Source of the DNA: Oligoflexales bacterium
Lineage (GTDB): Bacteria > Bdellovibrionota_B > Oligoflexia > Oligoflexales > RGVZ01
Length of the DNA: 64,000 bases
Direction of reading: 5' to 3'
Assembly: GCA_947494335.1 (NCBI GenBank)
Contig: CANLUT010000001.1
Coordinates: 1,047,649-1,111,648 of the forward strand
The position numbers and the translations under genes are program-made. Position 1 is the first letter of the stretch, and every line of letters starts with the position of its first letter. The notes below the pieces were generated by a model that saw only the letters and a program-made list of their open reading frames with translations, had not been told where the DNA came from and searched no databases. Below are positions 52,497 to 61,878 of the stretch, piece after piece.

Positions 52497-53813
52497 ATGA
52501 AAACATGTTTAACAAAGTGGAAGCGCGTTGTGTACGTTGTGATTTCCTTGTCCTTGATTGGCTGTGACTCGTCACCGGCATCAAGGTCTAAACGTCTTGT
52601 GACAAACGATGAATTTGCACAGGTTAGAGATCTTACCCATGATGACTTTGCAAGAAAGGCGATTGCTGCACAAACAGAAATCGAGTCTGGACGCGCGCCT
52701 GGCGCTTGTACGGCGCTGCTTTTATCGGAGGGCAAAGATGTCTACGTTCAAGAATCGGTGACAGCCGATGATTCCCATGTTCTAGATGCTGTTTGTTCAC
52801 TCGACGACATGCAGATGGCAAATCTTCTTAAAGAGTCACGTCATTCCAACCGAACCTCGAATCACAATATGAGCCTTCTTGCGGATACATTGACTCAGCA
52901 CGGCAAGATCAAAGGCGACCTTCGCTATAATGATTCGAATGTCAATGAATACTCAGATGATTTTGCAAAACAGGATGCTTTGATTATCAGAAAGGTTTAC
53001 TGCGCTGAGCGTAGCGCGGAGTCTTTTAAGGCGACTGCAAGCGAGTCGTTTAAGAGTATTGTCTCCCCCCTGACTTTGGAAAAGTTTAATGCGTGCGTTC
53101 GGGCAAAATCCTACGGCCTGTACTGTGATGCATCCGTGTCTGGAGATAAGGTGATCATGACGGTGAAATGGGAGCCGATCGATCTGGTACGCGATATATT
53201 ACCAGCAGTTGCCCTTGATTGGGGTGCTGCTAGCAATTTTCAAGCGACAGCGGAGTTACCAAAAGTGCTTGGCATCGGTAGTGGTTACACGGTGTCGTTC
53301 ACCAAGCATGACTCTCGGTCTGGTAACGTCGTCGGAGTCAGCGCCCACGACCGAGGTCGTAATTTCAACTTCTCCTGTCGCCTTGATCTCGAAAAAAGAA
53401 AGCCTTTTACGCCTTGGGTTAAAACGAGACGGCCTGAGTGCGGCGTAGAACTTGCAAAATCAGGTGAGGGTATTGAGTGTGGGGCGAAAAGCTATAAGAG
53501 ATTACGCAGCGCGGTTTGCGGTGTTGAGTCATTTAAGGTAGCGCGCAGTCGGGCTTGTGGCGTGGAGCGCTATAAGTCACGTCATGACTGCGATCTTTGC
53601 GGCCAGTCAAATTTATTTGGCGGGTGTAACAAATGTGCACACGTGTCATTTGGCGTAGACGAATACCGCGAGTGTAGTGACCTAAGTCATGGCGTCGCTC
53701 TGTATTCCGAGTGTGAACATCCAACACACGGACCAGAGACCTTTTACTCATGCCGCCACGTCAACTTTGGCGTTGAGCTGTACCGCGAGTGTGAGGACAC
53801 CAGCGAGCGTTAG
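52497..53813 (+). CDS. Lipoprotein with a C-terminal Cys/Gly-Val/Tyr repeat domain
   Basis: 438 residues. A lipoprotein signal (VVISLSLIGC) is followed by a mostly helical/acidic region (about 25-300) with scattered Cys. From about residue 315 the protein changes to short repeats with Cys and 'G-V-E/D-x-Y/F' (CGVELAK, CGVESFK, CGVERYK, then FGVDEYREC, HGVALYSEC, HGPETFYSC, FGVELYREC) and a CxxC-rich patch (CDLCGQSNLFGGCNKC). I recognise the tandem 'GVxxY..C' style from other bacterial exported proteins but no function. AGGAG lies 6 nt before the ATG, inside a leader hairpin. It ends 3 bp from the convergent serS. Confidence 0.75.
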   Translation: MKTCLTKWKRVVYVVISLSLIGCDSSPASRSKRLVTNDEFAQVRDLTHDDFARKAIAAQTEIESGRAPGACTALLLSEGKDVYVQESVTADDSHVLDAVCSLDDMQMANLLKESRHSNRTSNHNMSLLADTLTQHGKIKGDLRYNDSNVNEYSDDFAKQDALIIRKVYCAERSAESFKATASESFKSIVSPLTLEKFNACVRAKSYGLYCDASVSGDKVIMTVKWEPIDLVRDILPAVALDWGAASNFQATAELPKVLGIGSGYTVSFTKHDSRSGNVVGVSAHDRGRNFNFSCRLDLEKRKPFTPWVKTRRPECGVELAKSGEGIECGAKSYKRLRSAVCGVESFKVARSRACGVERYKSRHDCDLCGQSNLFGGCNKCAHVSFGVDEYRECSDLSHGVALYSECEHPTHGPETFYSCRHVNFGVELYRECEDTSER

Positions 53814-53816
53814 GTT

Positions 53817-55082
53817 TCAACCAATGTGGGTCATGCCGCCGAGATAGGGCTGCAGGCACTTGGGGATGGCGACTCGGCCATCCTTTTGCTGATGGACCTC
53901 GAGAAGCGAAATTAAAACGCGAGGGCTGGCGATAGCCGTGTTGTTTAACGTGTGACAGACCTTGACCTGCCCGTCCTTGCCTTTGTAACGCAACTTTAAG
54001 CGTCTAGCCTGGAATTCGTGGAAGGTGGAACAGGAGTGTGTTTCGCCGTAGTTACCGCGAGACGGCATCCAGGTCTCAATGTCATGCTTTCTGACCTGAC
54101 CTTGTCCGAGGTCTCCCGTGCAAACATAAACGACGCGGTAAGGGAGGCCGAAGTCCTGCAAGCATTCCTCAGCGTTGGTCAAAAGTTCGTTATGATAGGT
54201 TTCCGAAGTTGTCTCATCGGCCTGACCGATGATGACTTGCTCGATTTTTTGGAACTGATGAACGCGGTAGAGGCCTGAAGTGTCCTTGCCGTAAGTTCCG
54301 GCTTCACGCCGGAAACATCCACTCCATGCCATCATTTTTACGGGTAGTTTTTCTTCTGGAAGGATTTCTCCAGCGTAAAAACTTGTGAGCGGAACTTCCG
54401 CTGTGCCGACAAGTGCCATCTCATCTTTTTCAACGTAGTAGGCTTGTTCGCGTCCTGTTGGAAAATACCCGGTTCCCACCATGCAGTCTTCCCGGACTAA
54501 TACCGGGATGCTCATGGGCTGGTAGCCTTTTTTGATGAGTTTGTCATAAACGTAACGCAGCACCGCTTGCTCAAGCTGCGCACCGAGTCCCGTCAGGACA
54601 TAGCTTCGTGAACCAGCGATCCGCACGCCGCGCTCGAAGTCAACGAGACCGTGCTTTTGCCCAAGTGTAATGTGGTCCAAAGGTTTGAAATCAAATTGTG
54701 GTGGTGTGCCCCACTTCTTCAGCTCAACGTTCTCGGAGTCGTCTTTGCCGATCGGAACATCCGCACGCGCTGGCTGGGGAACAAGTAACATCATGGCATC
54801 AAGCTCAGCTTTTTTCTGGTTCAGCTCAGCCTCAATGGTTTCCATTTTTGCCTTTATGGCCTGGACCTCTGCCTTCATGGCTTCGCGCTGGTCTGGGCTT
54901 GCTTTGCCAATTTCTTTTGAGAGGCGGTTACGGGAGCTTTGTAGCTCTTCCCATTGTGTTTGTAGTGGGCGCACCGTGCCGTCGAGTTTGAGTAGGGCGT
55001 CAATATCGATATTGTTGCGCTTATCGCGCGCTCCCTTTTTCACAAGGTCAGCATTGTCTCGGATATATTTGATGTCCAGCAT
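53817..55082 (-). CDS. serS: Seryl-tRNA synthetase
   Basis: Charges tRNA-Ser. 421 residues: an N-terminal coiled-coil arm (about 28-105) contacting the tRNA's long variable arm, motif 2 region WSGCFRREAGTYGKDT, and motif 3 region CHTLNNTAIASPRVLISLLE near the C-terminus. Length and order are typical of the bacterial enzyme. It faces away from dus; the 240-bp gap between them contains the large inverted repeat at 55175-55245. Confidence 0.98.
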   Translation of the reverse strand: MLDIKYIRDNADLVKKGARDKRNNIDIDALLKLDGTVRPLQTQWEELQSSRNRLSKEIGKASPDQREAMKAEVQAIKAKMETIEAELNQKKAELDAMMLLVPQPARADVPIGKDDSENVELKKWGTPPQFDFKPLDHITLGQKHGLVDFERGVRIAGSRSYVLTGLGAQLEQAVLRYVYDKLIKKGYQPMSIPVLVREDCMVGTGYFPTGREQAYYVEKDEMALVGTAEVPLTSFYAGEILPEEKLPVKMMAWSGCFRREAGTYGKDTSGLYRVHQFQKIEQVIIGQADETTSETYHNELLTNAEECLQDFGLPYRVVYVCTGDLGQGQVRKHDIETWMPSRGNYGETHSCSTFHEFQARRLKLRYKGKDGQVKVCHTLNNTAIASPRVLISLLEVHQQKDGRVAIPKCLQPYLGGMTHIG

Positions 55083-55174
55083 GGCGTAGGGTTCCCAAAA
55101 GAGTAAGACGGTGCGTTCAGTAGTCGATGATTGTAATAAAATCGCAGGTTTGGCGCAATCCCTTCAAAGTTGCA

Positions 55175-55245
55175 AATTTGGGGACACACGACCAAACCCA
55201 AATCAAACCATCGGCAATTCGGGTTTGGTCGTGTGTCCCCAAATT
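55175..55245. repeat. Perfect 25-bp inverted repeat (REP-like hairpin)
   Basis: Two 25-nt arms, 55175-55199 and 55221-55245, are perfect reverse complements around a 21-nt loop. The outer part reads AATTTGGGGACACACG, an arm end I have seen repeatedly in dispersed palindromes linked to RAYT/Y1-type transposases. No transposase gene is in the window. It lies in the divergent serS/dus promoter region, 82 bp before the dus start. Confidence 0.75.
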
Positions 55246-55326
55246 ATTAATAAAATAGGGTTTATTTTAATTGATTTTAAAGGCGGGGTTTGATAACTAG
55301 CGCCCCATAGGCGGAGACCTTTTTTG

Positions 55327-56433
55327 ATGATCGCGAGCACCACAGAAAACGTGTTTACGAAACGCTTGGGCTTACCTTATGCGCCCGTGATTCTCGCGCC
55401 CTTGGCGGGCGTGTCGGATCATCCGTTTCGCAGGGCTTGTGCGCGTCATGGCGCTGATCTGACCTACGTAGAAATGATCTCGGCGACGGCGATGGTTTAC
55501 GAAAGTCGTCGCACATTCGATATGCTGAAACGCCACGAGGAAGAAAAAATCCTTGGCGTCCAAATCACTGGAAAGTCGGCAGAAGAAGTAGGGCAGGCAG
55601 TAGCCATGCTCGACAAAATGCCGTTTGATACGATCGACATCAACATGGGTTGTCCCGTCAATAAGGTTGTCAAATCCGGCTGCGGTAGTGGGATTTTGAA
55701 GGATCCAAAGCGCGTTTATGAAACGACTAAAGCCGCACGGGCAGCGACGTCCAAGCCTTTATCTGTCAAAATTCGGTTGGGCTGGGACCGCAATACGGTG
55801 ACTTGGCCGGAAGTGCTCGATGCCGCAGAACAAGGTGGGGCGGAGTGGATTACGATCCATGGGCGCCTACGCAGTGACGATTACGGTGTTGCCGTTAACC
55901 TTGATGCCATGGCTGCACTCAAACAGCGCGCCAAGATCCCCGTGATTGGAAACGGCAACGTGTTCTCTCGCGACGACGCAATTTATATGCGCGAACGAAC
56001 GGGAGTCGACGGCGTCATGGTGAGTCGCGGCGCCTTAGGAAACCCTTGGGTATTTCATGACATCAAGCATGGCAAAACCGACGTGAGCGTTGATCAGTGG
56101 GAACAGCTCGTACTGGATCACCTTGCCTGGCAACAGAGTGAGTACGGAGACACCGGTTCGGGGGCTGTTTGTATGCGTAAGCACCTTCTTTGGTACGCCA
56201 AAGGATGGCCAGCGGCAAAAAAGCTTCGAGAATCCATCAGCCACACAGCCCGTATTTCAGATTGCGCAGACTTGGTCCGCGAGTACGCCGCAGAGTTGCG
56301 AACAGCGGGCATCGAAATCAGATCGACCGTTTGGCCTATGGACCTGGAGAATCGCTTTCAGTGGGATCCGAAATATGATATGGACCGCCAACTTGACCGA
56401 GGGGTTGGGGATGATGGCCTGCAGGGAGTTTAA
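55327..56433 (+). CDS. dus: tRNA-dihydrouridine synthase
   Basis: Reduces uridine to dihydrouridine in tRNA using FMN/NADPH. 369 residues: APLAGVSDHPFRR near the N-terminus, GVQITGKSAEEV, INMGCPVNKVVKSGCGSGIL with the catalytic-type Cys in the GCP loop, then barrel strands ITIHGRLRS and VIGNGNV. The C-terminal helical domain holds ICMRKHLLWYAKGWPAAKKLR-like features of the DusB group. GGAG lies 10 nt before ATG 55327 (7 nt before a TTG at 55324). Subfamily (DusA/B/C) is not settled; DusB-like is the best guess. Confidence 0.95.
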   Translation: MIASTTENVFTKRLGLPYAPVILAPLAGVSDHPFRRACARHGADLTYVEMISATAMVYESRRTFDMLKRHEEEKILGVQITGKSAEEVGQAVAMLDKMPFDTIDINMGCPVNKVVKSGCGSGILKDPKRVYETTKAARAATSKPLSVKIRLGWDRNTVTWPEVLDAAEQGGAEWITIHGRLRSDDYGVAVNLDAMAALKQRAKIPVIGNGNVFSRDDAIYMRERTGVDGVMVSRGALGNPWVFHDIKHGKTDVSVDQWEQLVLDHLAWQQSEYGDTGSGAVCMRKHLLWYAKGWPAAKKLRESISHTARISDCADLVREYAAELRTAGIEIRSTVWPMDLENRFQWDPKYDMDRQLDRGVGDDGLQGV

Positions 56434-56534
56434 ATTTGTTACCAGTTGTGCCAATTCGTCGTTTTATTTGAGTTTGTGTTCTTTGTATGTGTTGAAAAGG
56501 TTCGCTTGATTCTTGTAATTAAAGATGGATTCTA

Positions 56535-56562
56535 ACCTGCTTTTGATGCAGACAAAGCAGGT
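56535..56562 (+). promoter_or_regulatory. 5' leader hairpin of an outer-membrane protein gene
   Basis: A perfect 9-bp hairpin (ACCTGCTTT/AAAGCAGGT, 10-nt loop) ends 30 nt before the start at 56593. This resembles mRNA-stabilising 5' hairpins of abundant outer-membrane protein mRNAs such as ompA; the role here is inference. Confidence 0.35.
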
Positions 56563-56592
56563 GGTCATAAAACGAATATGGGAGGGTTGAAA

Positions 56593-57528
56593 ATGAGAAA
56601 GGGTTTACTTGCCGGGATAGGGTTTATTTTTCTTGCCACCGGCGCGATGGCAGAGGACGTCAAAAGCACAAAGAAAGCCGCGATTTTGACTCCGCTCGAA
56701 AATATGTACGGTCGCGTTGAAGCTCGTCACACAAGTTTAGAATGGCTTGATGCAGACAAGAATTCTGCAAATCAGGTGACCGGCTACAGTCTCCGCCCCC
56801 GCATCGGAACAAAGATGTTCAACAACCGCCTTGATACTTATGTTGAAACGCCTCTTTCCAGTTCAGCCCGCTCCAGCAACTTTAGCCAAAAGCAAAGCGT
56901 CTGGGTCTCGACATTCAACGCCTTCGAATCCGAGCACTTCACAGTGACCCCATACCATGAAAGTTACCTGGCTCATGAAAACACTCCATTCAGCACAATC
57001 GTGGCATTGAATCTGGACGCTTTCACAAGCCTAAAGTCTTCTGTTGGTGAGTTTACAGTTCACGGTGGTCTTGAGCCAAAGTTCAACACTGGAACTCGTG
57101 AAACGATGACCAGTCGCGTTAATCGCGATCCTGGCAAGACTTACTCTCTCGTAACAACGAAAGACGATGGTTCTGCTGAAGTGAAGCAACAAGAACCAGA
57201 CTCGACGCTTGAATACATCGCCGGCGTTGCATACGTCCCATCATTCGCACCGAAGTTCCGCTTGTCGACAGACACCTATTTCGATCGCGTGTATCATCCA
57301 GTTTATAACGCAGTATCGGACGAAAAGGGCGAGCGCCTTGAGAAGTCTGGCTACGCTTTGGAAGACTCAACGTTGACAGACGTCATTTTGAGCTACCAAG
57401 CTGACTCGCTAACGACGATTCAAAACCGCACATTGATTTTCCACGAAGGTCTTTACGCTGCTAATTACAAAGGTAAAGATACACCACGCATTCAGAATCG
57501 CTTGTCGCTCATCTACAAATTGTTCTAA
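56593..57528 (+). CDS. Outer-membrane beta-barrel protein, likely abundant
   Basis: 311 residues from ATG 56593 (GGGAGG 6 nt upstream; an ATG at 56578 is in frame but overlaps the ribosome site). A signal peptide (MRKGLLAGIGFIFLATGAMAED) is followed by alternating strands and a C-terminal SLIYKLF ending in Phe. The codon choice differs from neighbours: it is rich in preferred-looking C-ending codons (CGC, TTC, AAC, GAC), which suggests high expression. It has a leader hairpin and a strong terminator, so it behaves as a single well expressed gene. No porin family is recognised. Confidence 0.75.
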   Translation: MRKGLLAGIGFIFLATGAMAEDVKSTKKAAILTPLENMYGRVEARHTSLEWLDADKNSANQVTGYSLRPRIGTKMFNNRLDTYVETPLSSSARSSNFSQKQSVWVSTFNAFESEHFTVTPYHESYLAHENTPFSTIVALNLDAFTSLKSSVGEFTVHGGLEPKFNTGTRETMTSRVNRDPGKTYSLVTTKDDGSAEVKQQEPDSTLEYIAGVAYVPSFAPKFRLSTDTYFDRVYHPVYNAVSDEKGERLEKSGYALEDSTLTDVILSYQADSLTTIQNRTLIFHEGLYAANYKGKDTPRIQNRLSLIYKLF

Positions 57529-57562
57529 GAGCGATCAGAGACCAGAATTCCCGTATTCAATA

Positions 57563-57606
57563 AAAACACCTCTGCATACACGTATAATGTACTGCAGGGG
57601 TGTTTT
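57563..57606 (+). terminator. Intrinsic terminator of the outer-membrane protein gene
   Basis: AAAACACCTCTGCA pairs with TGCAGGGGTGTTTT (one G-U) around a 16-nt loop and runs into T-rich sequence, 34 bp after the stop. Confidence 0.88.
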
Positions 57607-57855
57607 GTTTTTATTTCCGTAACAACAAACATGCTTTCCTCATCAATCGTGCAGTTCGCTGAACTTACAAGTAAATTGAAACACCCTAATAGCTTTGAAA
57701 TAATCTAGATTTTTTTATGTTTTATCGCCCCAAAGCTAATGGGAGCAACGGGGCAATTCGATTCGTCTTAGGGTATAATAAGGCGTAGATCGTGCCATTG
57801 ATTCATCATGTTACAATGGCTGAGCCTAGGTAAATTTTATCGGTGAGGATGCCTC
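57607..57855 (+). promoter_or_regulatory. Leader and promoter region of the lipoprotein gene at 57856
   Basis: A consensus TATAAT at 57774-57779 gives a likely -10; no good -35 is seen at 17 bp. A perfect GCCATTG/CAATGGC hairpin (57794-57820) follows in the leader. The ribosome site is GAGG, 8 nt from the ATG. Nothing else was recognised in this gap. Confidence 0.4.
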
Positions 57856-58476
57856 ATGAAACGCGCACCTGTTTTATTTCTAGTTTCAACGGCTCTAATG
57901 GTTGGATGCAAGTCTCGTGGAAATATGTCTCCAGCCAAACCCGAAGCCGTCGCTGTTAAGCCAGATGAGGCGGCGCTGACCACAGCGACTCCGTCCATTC
58001 CTGGCCAAGCGCAGCCTGCCGCAAGCGTTGATGCTTCATCTACGGCGAACGTCGCAGATCCTCAAGCCGAGACACCGTCGAAATCTGGCGACGCTGCGGC
58101 ATCAGACGACAACGCAGCGCCCCCCGCGGGAAGCCCAGTGGCCGGAATTGAAATTTGGCAAGATGGCGCTATCGTCACCACCGTCTCGACGGGCAAGATG
58201 ATTCAGTTCAGACCCACATCATGGACACGCGACACAAGCGCCACATCAGGCTGTGAGGTCAATCGCGGTATTTTGCAGGCATCATGGACGATCGGGTCGC
58301 GCGCAGCGGCTGACATTCAGCGATTCGCAGGTCAAGAGTGCCGACTCTTCGATTATGCCGGGACATTCACCAAAGCTGGTAACGTCACTGTTCAGCTAGA
58401 CGTTGTTTCGGCTGATGGTGGGCAAGCTCATGCGGAAATGGTGATATCTGTTGTTGGCGCTTCGACAGCAGAATAA
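57856..58476 (+). CDS. Lipoprotein of unknown function
   Basis: 206 residues: a lipoprotein signal (MKRAPVLFLVSTALMVGC), then an Ala/Pro/Ser-rich linker of about 75 residues (for example AVAVKPDEAALTTATPSIPG), then an Ig-like or beta-sandwich-looking domain (about 97-200: GIEIWQDGAIVTTVSTGKMI ... GNVTVQLDVVSADGGQAHAE) with two Cys that could form a disulfide. No family is recognised. The linker length suggests it reaches across the periplasm. It converges with addA, 15 bp apart. Confidence 0.7.
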   Translation: MKRAPVLFLVSTALMVGCKSRGNMSPAKPEAVAVKPDEAALTTATPSIPGQAQPAASVDASSTANVADPQAETPSKSGDAAASDDNAAPPAGSPVAGIEIWQDGAIVTTVSTGKMIQFRPTSWTRDTSATSGCEVNRGILQASWTIGSRAAADIQRFAGQECRLFDYAGTFTKAGNVTVQLDVVSADGGQAHAEMVISVVGASTAE

Positions 58477-58491
58477 TTTCCCCATTCATAC

Positions 58492-61400
58492 TTAGCAAAT
58501 GTCGACCATATGGGCGTGGCTTGTGAAAACAATGACTCCACGCGCTTTTGTGTTTCCCATGGCTTTTGATGCGATGAAGCAGTACTGGCCAACTTGATGG
58601 GAGTAGCCTAATTTATCGCAAAGACTTCTTAATTTCTGATCTTCAATGCCCTGAGACCTTAAAGCCAAAGTTTTGAAATCGACCACCGTGATTGATTGGT
58701 CGGTATGAATCAAAATCAAGTCGGCCTTGGCGTTAACCAGATTATCTCCAGAAATTCCTGCCATGGGCGCCTCGCAGATCATCTTTTCAACTGACTTCGT
58801 AAGAAGTTTCCAAGTATTGGAGTTGATAAGATTTCGGACCTCTTTTTTTGCAAGCGTTAAAAAATCTGCAAAACTGATTTCAGAATCCTTAAAAGCCCCA
58901 TCTGGAACTAATCGCTCTAGCCTCGTGTCAGACCATTCTGAATTGAGGCAATGATTTTCAATCAGTTTATGTACCAACGTTCCGTAAACTTTCCCTAACT
59001 CCGGGGAAAACAATTGCTCACCCAAAACCTCATTAAGAGTCGATTCCCCATGGGACGTTTGTATGGTTTCCTTTGTGCCGTGCGCCGACGGCGATAGAAT
59101 TAGCAGCGGCGGTCGGCCTGATGGTTGTAACAGTGGTTGTTTGACGATGGTCAACTCAGCCTCTTGTGTTTGGTTGGACGATCTTTCGATCACTGTTTCA
59201 CCACGTACATACAATGTCCCTCCTGCCGAGGTAACCTTTGTCGTGACGTCACTAAGCGTCCTTGCCGCGAAGCCCACCCTGTCATAGTAGGATTCTGGAA
59301 TTGGTTTTTTGGATGGAGCTCCGGTTAAGACCAGGTGGCTCGAGGCACGTGTGAGGGCAACGTAAAGTAGACGCGCTTTTTCCTCTCGCGACTCGATTTC
59401 GTTAAGCGTGAGCAGGTCTTCAATCTCTTTTGACCCGCGCGGTCTGGTCTTTTCTGTGCCGATATACCACAAGCCTGGTCGTCCGGGGCGACTATCCCGA
59501 ATCCATCCAGTCTCAGGCTTATGCCAATCGCTGGCCAAGTCTGAAACGACGACACAGGGAAATTCAAGACCTTTACTTTTGTGAATAGTCATTAGTGACA
59601 CGGCATTAGCCGCTAATGTGGCATTTCCCGTCTCATCCTCTTCTGCAGCATCGTCCATGGCTAAGCTTAAAGATTGAGCGTCCAAGGCGTTATCGGCGGA
59701 CTCAGAGCGAACCATATCAAACCACTTTAAAATGTTGGCGCGCGCCAGTGATCCCTCAACCGCGCCGAAAGCCTGCTCATAGCGATCTAATATGCGATGT
59801 TCTGATAAAAGATGACCAACAATGGAGGACATCCTTTCACGTTCATGGGCCTTGCTAAGCCCCATCAGGAGTGCGAATGTTTTTGGCTGAAGGCTCTGGA
59901 GTCGCTCCATTAACCCCTCAGCATCTGGCGTTAGAAGTTCCATGAGCGCCAGATCAGAAAGACCGCAGATGGGCGAGCGCAGAAGCGAACATAAAGCCAA
60001 CGTGTCCGCAGACCAAGTTAGCCATGTCACAAGAGCTCTGAGATCAGCGATTTCAGGTCGCTCAAAAAAACCTTGCTTCTCTTCCTTCTGGCAAGGGATA
60101 GATCTCGCGCGCAGTGCATCTTCGAGCATGTGAGCATGGGTTTTCTTGGGGTAGAGAATGACGAAGTCTGAGAATTTTGGTGTTCTCCAAAGCTTGGCCT
60201 TATCGTCAAAGACTTTTAACCCCATCTGCCCAGTGGTCGCTTCGTGAATGTGATCAGCAATTTGTTGCGCCTGTTGTTCATAAGCACCTTCGGTGGTCTC
60301 CGGCTTTTCGGTGTTGGTTTCTAGAGGGTAAATGCAGACACTGCCATAGACCCCAAGTCCATGAGATGAGGTTTGACGGATTTTCGCAGGGAGATGATGC
60401 GGGAAATCCTTGATCAATGTTTTATCCTCAAACACAGCGTTAACCATGTCTAGGACCAGTCCAGAGCTCCTGTAGCTTTCACTCATTTGAATCGCGCTGG
60501 CGCCAAGGGGTGTTAAACCATCCTTAGCGGCATCCATAAGCAACGGATCAGCCTCACGAAAGCGGTAAATAGACTGTTTTTTATCACCAACAATGAACAC
60601 ACTGTTCGGCGGTGTCGCAGCGTCCTCCTGACCACCGGCCAACAGATCCTTTGCCAAACGCTCGAAGATCATCCACTGCAATTGGCTCGTGTCCTGAAAT
60701 TCATCCAGCATCAGGTGTTTTGTGTGCCCCCAGGCCATAGCTCTCGCGCCGACGCTGTCATGATCCGTAGCCATGAGGCTGACACCTTTCGCCGCGTCAG
60801 AGAATGTGCCGCGGGATTCATCCACTTTAAGGCGATGTAGTGCGCGCTCTTTCGCATGGTAAAGACTCCACAGCAGGCGCGCAGAATTATTGAGATCGGC
60901 TAGCATCGTCGCCGCATTCCAGGCTTTCAACAGTCCAGATAATTCTTGGTAGGAGGGATTATCCTTGGCAGCCGCAGATCTAAAGGTTGTCCCACTGAGG
61001 CTGTCTTTTTTGGTAGTCACGATCTGACTGCCAATCAATCCGCTCATATCGCAGCGGCCAAGATGCTCGAGGGCCTGCTGCCTTTTATCCGCGTTTGTGA
61101 CAAGGTTTATCACGGTGCGAAATAGCTCTTTGTGAGCTGTGATGAACTGCTCGTCAGTCTGCGCGTCCTGCGTCACAGCGTAATAGCGCGCTGGATCCTG
61201 CCCCGACGTCAAGGACACGGACCATAAAAACGTATCACAATTCATGATCGGTGCAATGGCCCGACGGAGCTGTTTGATGTTGCCACTTGGGGCATGCATG
61301 GCGATGGACTGCATCAGTTGACGATTTTCGTCATGATCGTCAGTCATCGCCAAGACTGAGTTCCAAGCCTTCTGTTCAAGTCGGTCTTCGGCCAATCCGG

Positions 61401-61878
61401 ATAACAGCTCCCATGGAGATTCAAGCGATATCGCAGATCGATCGTCAGTGATCCGAAGAGCTGTTTCCAGAGGAAATTGTTGGACCCACTGCATAAAAAG
61501 CGAATCAATCGTTGTGATTTTTAAGGATTGCGTATTTTCAAGGATCAGCTTTGCAGCGCTTGCAGCGCTGCGGATGCTCCCTCTGGATATTGGAGATAAG
61601 GCCTGCCATTGTTTAATTGAGTCAACAAAACCTGAAAATTCAGGGTGGCTCTCGCCAAGGCGTACGGCGTCACGAATAATGCGTTCACGCATCTCAGCTG
61701 CCGCCTTGCGGGTAAAAGTCACGGTCAGGATGGACGACGGATCTGCACCGGCTACAACAAGGGCTAGGAAGCGTCGACTCAGCTGCCAGGTTTTGCCGCT
61801 GCCTGCCGATGCTTCAACAATGTAACTCGCCCACGGATTATATGGGCTTTGATTTTGAGGCTTTTGCTGTCGATTCAT
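58492..61878 (-). CDS. addA: AddA-type helicase-nuclease
   Basis: Processes double-strand breaks with AddB. The 1128-residue UvrD/SF1-type helicase has Walker A EASAGSGKT (22-30), VTFTRKAAAEMRERI (motif Ia), LMLDEFQDTSQLQWMIF (motif II), VGDKKQSIYRFREADP (motif III region), LMTIHKSKGLEFPCVVV (motif V) and RLLYVALTRA (motif VI). A C-terminal RecB-type nuclease follows: AKADLILIH, then VVDFKT. Its start overlaps the addB stop by four bases (ATGA), so the genes are coupled. AddA and RecB are hard to separate by sequence; the AddB partner next to it fixes the call. Confidence 0.94.
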   Translation of the reverse strand: MNRQQKPQNQSPYNPWASYIVEASAGSGKTWQLSRRFLALVVAGADPSSILTVTFTRKAAAEMRERIIRDAVRLGESHPEFSGFVDSIKQWQALSPISRGSIRSAASAAKLILENTQSLKITTIDSLFMQWVQQFPLETALRITDDRSAISLESPWELLSGLAEDRLEQKAWNSVLAMTDDHDENRQLMQSIAMHAPSGNIKQLRRAIAPIMNCDTFLWSVSLTSGQDPARYYAVTQDAQTDEQFITAHKELFRTVINLVTNADKRQQALEHLGRCDMSGLIGSQIVTTKKDSLSGTTFRSAAAKDNPSYQELSGLLKAWNAATMLADLNNSARLLWSLYHAKERALHRLKVDESRGTFSDAAKGVSLMATDHDSVGARAMAWGHTKHLMLDEFQDTSQLQWMIFERLAKDLLAGGQEDAATPPNSVFIVGDKKQSIYRFREADPLLMDAAKDGLTPLGASAIQMSESYRSSGLVLDMVNAVFEDKTLIKDFPHHLPAKIRQTSSHGLGVYGSVCIYPLETNTEKPETTEGAYEQQAQQIADHIHEATTGQMGLKVFDDKAKLWRTPKFSDFVILYPKKTHAHMLEDALRARSIPCQKEEKQGFFERPEIADLRALVTWLTWSADTLALCSLLRSPICGLSDLALMELLTPDAEGLMERLQSLQPKTFALLMGLSKAHERERMSSIVGHLLSEHRILDRYEQAFGAVEGSLARANILKWFDMVRSESADNALDAQSLSLAMDDAAEEDETGNATLAANAVSLMTIHKSKGLEFPCVVVSDLASDWHKPETGWIRDSRPGRPGLWYIGTEKTRPRGSKEIEDLLTLNEIESREEKARLLYVALTRASSHLVLTGAPSKKPIPESYYDRVGFAARTLSDVTTKVTSAGGTLYVRGETVIERSSNQTQEAELTIVKQPLLQPSGRPPLLILSPSAHGTKETIQTSHGESTLNEVLGEQLFSPELGKVYGTLVHKLIENHCLNSEWSDTRLERLVPDGAFKDSEISFADFLTLAKKEVRNLINSNTWKLLTKSVEKMICEAPMAGISGDNLVNAKADLILIHTDQSITVVDFKTLALRSQGIEDQKLRSLCDKLGYSHQVGQYCFIASKAMGNTKARGVIVFTSHAHMVDIC

